A DNA stretch of 64,000 nucleotides, from positions 186,001 to 250,000 of the forward strand of contig NZ_LT630003.1 in assembly GCF_900105615.1 (NCBI RefSeq), given 5' to 3'. How positions within the stretch are numbered: the stretch's first letter is position 1; each line of letters begins with the position of its first letter. Below are positions 61,009 to 64,000 of this stretch, one piece after another. The notes under the pieces are model-generated. The model worked only from the letters and a program-made list of their open reading frames with translations. It had not been told where the DNA came from and made no database searches. Made by a program: the position numbers and the translations under genes. Source of the stretch: Lacrimispora sphenoides JCM 1415 (lineage in GTDB: Bacteria > Bacillota > Clostridia > Lachnospirales > Lachnospiraceae).

Positions 61009-61653
61009 TTAATCCATCTCTTCTTCCACAATGGTAGTAGTTTCATCGGCCAGTTCTTTCATCGCTGCTCCGGTGGACTTCGCTGCTTCCTTTGCCGCAT
61101 CAATCCCATCCTTTGCTGCATCTTTTACTGCTTCGGCAGCAGTTTCTGTTGTTTCTTTTATCGTATCCGCAGTCTCTTTGGCTTTTTCTGCCAGTTGGTC
61201 TGCGGCTCCGGCAGCGTAATCCAAACCGCCATCTTCCGTAAACTCTTCGTCGTCTAAAAACTCGTCTGTCTGTTCTTTTGCAGAGTCAAACATGTCCTTT
61301 GCGGTAAATGCCACGGCTGAAGCCGCTTCTTTTGCCGTATCAGAAACAATGCTCGCTGCATCCTTTACTAAGTTTTTTGCCGCACTTACCGCATCCTTGG
61401 CAGCATCTGCCATATGGTCAGCGGCAACCTTAAATTCATCCTTATTTGCATGCAAAGAAACATAGTTGCGGTTCATCGTACTGTCAATTTTGGAAATGTC
61501 GTCATTTCCCTCATCCTCAAAGTCGTGAAAATTTTCTTCCAGTTCTTTGTGGAAGGATTTGTATTTCGTAAAGTAAGAGATGCCGGCAGCAACAACGCCG
61601 GCCACAGTGGCCAGTGCCACGAATTTTCCAAACCCATTACCCTTTTTTGCCAT
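61009..61653 (-). CDS. YtxH/LEA-like amphipathic helical protein
   Basis: 214 residues from ATG 61653 (GAAAGGAGTG upstream; frame opens at 61713). A short hydrophobic N-terminal helix (GKFVALATVAGVVAAGISYF) is followed by an acidic segment and then long Ala-, Lys- and Glu-rich 11-mer-like repeats (AADHMADAAKDAVSAAKNLVKDAASIV; AEKAKETADTIKETTETAAEAVKDAAKDG). This pattern is shared with YtxH general-stress proteins and LEA/apolipoprotein-like repeats. A stress role fits the neighbouring groESL but is not proven. Confidence 0.78.
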   Translation of the reverse strand: MAKKGNGFGKFVALATVAGVVAAGISYFTKYKSFHKELEENFHDFEDEGNDDISKIDSTMNRNYVSLHANKDEFKVAADHMADAAKDAVSAAKNLVKDAASIVSDTAKEAASAVAFTAKDMFDSAKEQTDEFLDDEEFTEDGGLDYAAGAADQLAEKAKETADTIKETTETAAEAVKDAAKDGIDAAKEAAKSTGAAMKELADETTTIVEEEMD

Positions 61654-61691
61654 TTGAAACACTCCTTTCCTTATTACCGTCCATGTATTCT

Positions 61692-61770
61692 GGGCATAGA
61701 GGTATGCCTGCAAGTTGCTTCCTTGTCACGGCTTATGCTTGATGGGCATAATGGTGCGCTTGTAAGGCGC
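61692..61770 (-). repeat. Second locus of the two-unit dispersed repeat
   Basis: GGGCATAGAGGTATGCCTGCA at 61692 matches, at 21 of 23 positions over its full length, the reverse complement of the rhaB leader repeat at 41281-41303. A second, weaker unit starts at 61744 (GGGCATAATGGT), 52 bp away, close to the 51-bp spacing at rhaB. Confidence 0.6.
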
Positions 61771-61900
61771 TTCATTCTCTTAGTTATTGTAATACGTTCA
61801 TCCGAAAAAATAAAGGTATATAATAAGAAAATTTCTATAAACTATGTAAGTAAAGGAGAAAATCGTACAAATATGGTAAAAATGTAAAAAAAATATAAAG

Positions 61901-61927
61901 TTAGCACTCAACTATTGACAGTGCTAA
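61901..61927. promoter_or_regulatory. CIRCE operator (HrcA site)
   Basis: TTAGCACTC, 9-nt spacer, CAGTGCTAA. One end base of the second arm departs from the perfect GAGTGCTAA. HrcA represses groESL here until heat shock. Confidence 0.95.
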
Positions 61928-61943
61928 TAATGAGTGATATAAC
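61915..61943 (+). promoter_or_regulatory. groESL promoter
   Basis: TTGACA (61915-61920), 17-nt spacer, TATAAC (61938-61943). The -35 lies within CIRCE. Confidence 0.88.
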
Positions 61944-62024
61944 TTATTATGTGAATAAAATAAAACTTCTTTCGGATGGCCAAAGAAAGAAATAATAAGC
62001 AGAAAGTTATGAGGAGGAATTGCA

Positions 62025-62315
62025 ATGAAATTAGTACCATTATTTGACAAAGTTGTGTTAAAACCATTGGTTGCAGAGGAGACAACAAAGTCCGGTATTG
62101 TTCTGCCGGGTCAGGCAAAAGAGAAGCCGCAGCAGGCGGAAGTCATCGCAGTAGGACCTGGCGGTCTTGTAGACGGCAAGGAAGTTACCATGCAGGTTAA
62201 AGTGGGCGATAAAGTAATCTTCTCCAAGTATTCAGGAACAGAGATAGAGACCGGAGAAGAGAGCGAGAAATATGTGATCGTTAAACAGAATGACATATTA
62301 GCAGTGATTGAGTAA
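62025..62315 (+). CDS. groES: Co-chaperonin GroES
   Basis: 96 residues, standard GroES length. LVPLFDKVVLKPLVAEETTKSGIVLPGQA includes the mobile loop that binds GroEL, and KVGDKVIFSKYSGTEIE is the usual core; it ends DILAVIE. GAGGAGGAATTGCA precedes the ATG. groEL follows 77 nt downstream in the same CIRCE-controlled operon. Confidence 0.98.
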   Translation: MKLVPLFDKVVLKPLVAEETTKSGIVLPGQAKEKPQQAEVIAVGPGGLVDGKEVTMQVKVGDKVIFSKYSGTEIETGEESEKYVIVKQNDILAVIE

Positions 62316-62389
62316 TCAAGAAGGCGATACCGCTTCGTAAGGTTTTAGATAGTACGTATATTTATTTTAACAGAAAACTGGAGGAATGA

Positions 62390-64000
<1,611 letters not shown>

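Noticed and set aside
61031..61887. Plus-strand open frames opposite the LEA/YtxH-like gene
   Set aside because: They are Ala/Ser-rich shadows of the repetitive minus-strand gene and lack ribosome binding sites.

Overview
The window looks like chromosomal DNA of an anaerobic, low-to-mid-GC Firmicute of the Lachnospiraceae (Clostridium cluster XIVa; the gene mix recalls Lacrimispora or Hungatella). The evidence is strong AGGAGG-type ribosome binding sites, a TPP riboswitch, a CIRCE-controlled groESL, a clostridial-type GlnRS, many RpiR/AraC/GntR-controlled sugar loci, and a group II intron maturase very like the Eubacterium rectale one. No rRNA, tRNA or CRISPR array was seen.

Layout. 1-1786: 3' end of feoB, a small Cys-rich FeoB partner and a Fur-family regulator. 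1924-5042: TPP-riboswitch operon for a thiamine-precursor ABC transporter (thiamine-binding protein, permease, binding protein, ATPase). 5087-9815: rpiR divergent from a PTS EIICB, a GH4 6-phospho-alpha-glucosidase and a ChbG-like deacetylase. 9849-12022: MerR regulator and a diaminopentanoate-dehydrogenase-like enzyme whose promoter has a MerR-type 19-bp spacer. 12206-15045: a DUF4177 protein, a DMT exporter and an L,D-transpeptidase. 15426-20043: a second GH4/EIICB pair facing two tandem rpiR genes. 20238-24075: uridine-phosphorylase-like enzyme with a complete ECF transporter. 24161-28803: a hypothetical protein, a second L,D-transpeptidase, a small hypothetical and glnS. 28955-40024: MocR regulator, MORN-like membrane protein, two AraC regulators around a large glycoside hydrolase, and a Gfo/Idh/MocA dehydrogenase with a CUT1 sugar ABC transporter. 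40250-45350: Rrf2 regulator, a small coiled-coil protein, and the L-rhamnose operon rhaB-rhaM-rhaA-rhaD.

45380-49044 is a mobile-element pile-up. An IS3-family element with a 3-bp target duplication splits the rha operon terminator in its loop, and a group IIC intron sits directly after that terminator's T-tract. 49199-60929 is a peptide-uptake island: a possible structured leader RNA, a GntR/FCD regulator, a DegT-type aminotransferase, a dpp-like ABC operon, an IS110-family element with a frameshifted transposase, a creatininase-family hydrolase and an M42 aminopeptidase. Three palindromes of the form ATTGT-N2/3-ACAAT lie before the ABC operon, one overlapping the -35 of a near-perfect promoter, so GntR repression of uptake is likely. 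61009-64000: a LEA/YtxH-like amphipathic protein, then CIRCE-groES-groEL, with groEL running off the window end.

The most unusual signals are the terminator used as a landing pad by two mobile elements (with an intact sister terminator at 60965), the possible bridge-RNA region of the IS110 element, the structured RNA ahead of gntR, the operator array and leader terminator of the peptide operon, and a two-unit dispersed repeat shared by the rhaB leader and the groES upstream region.
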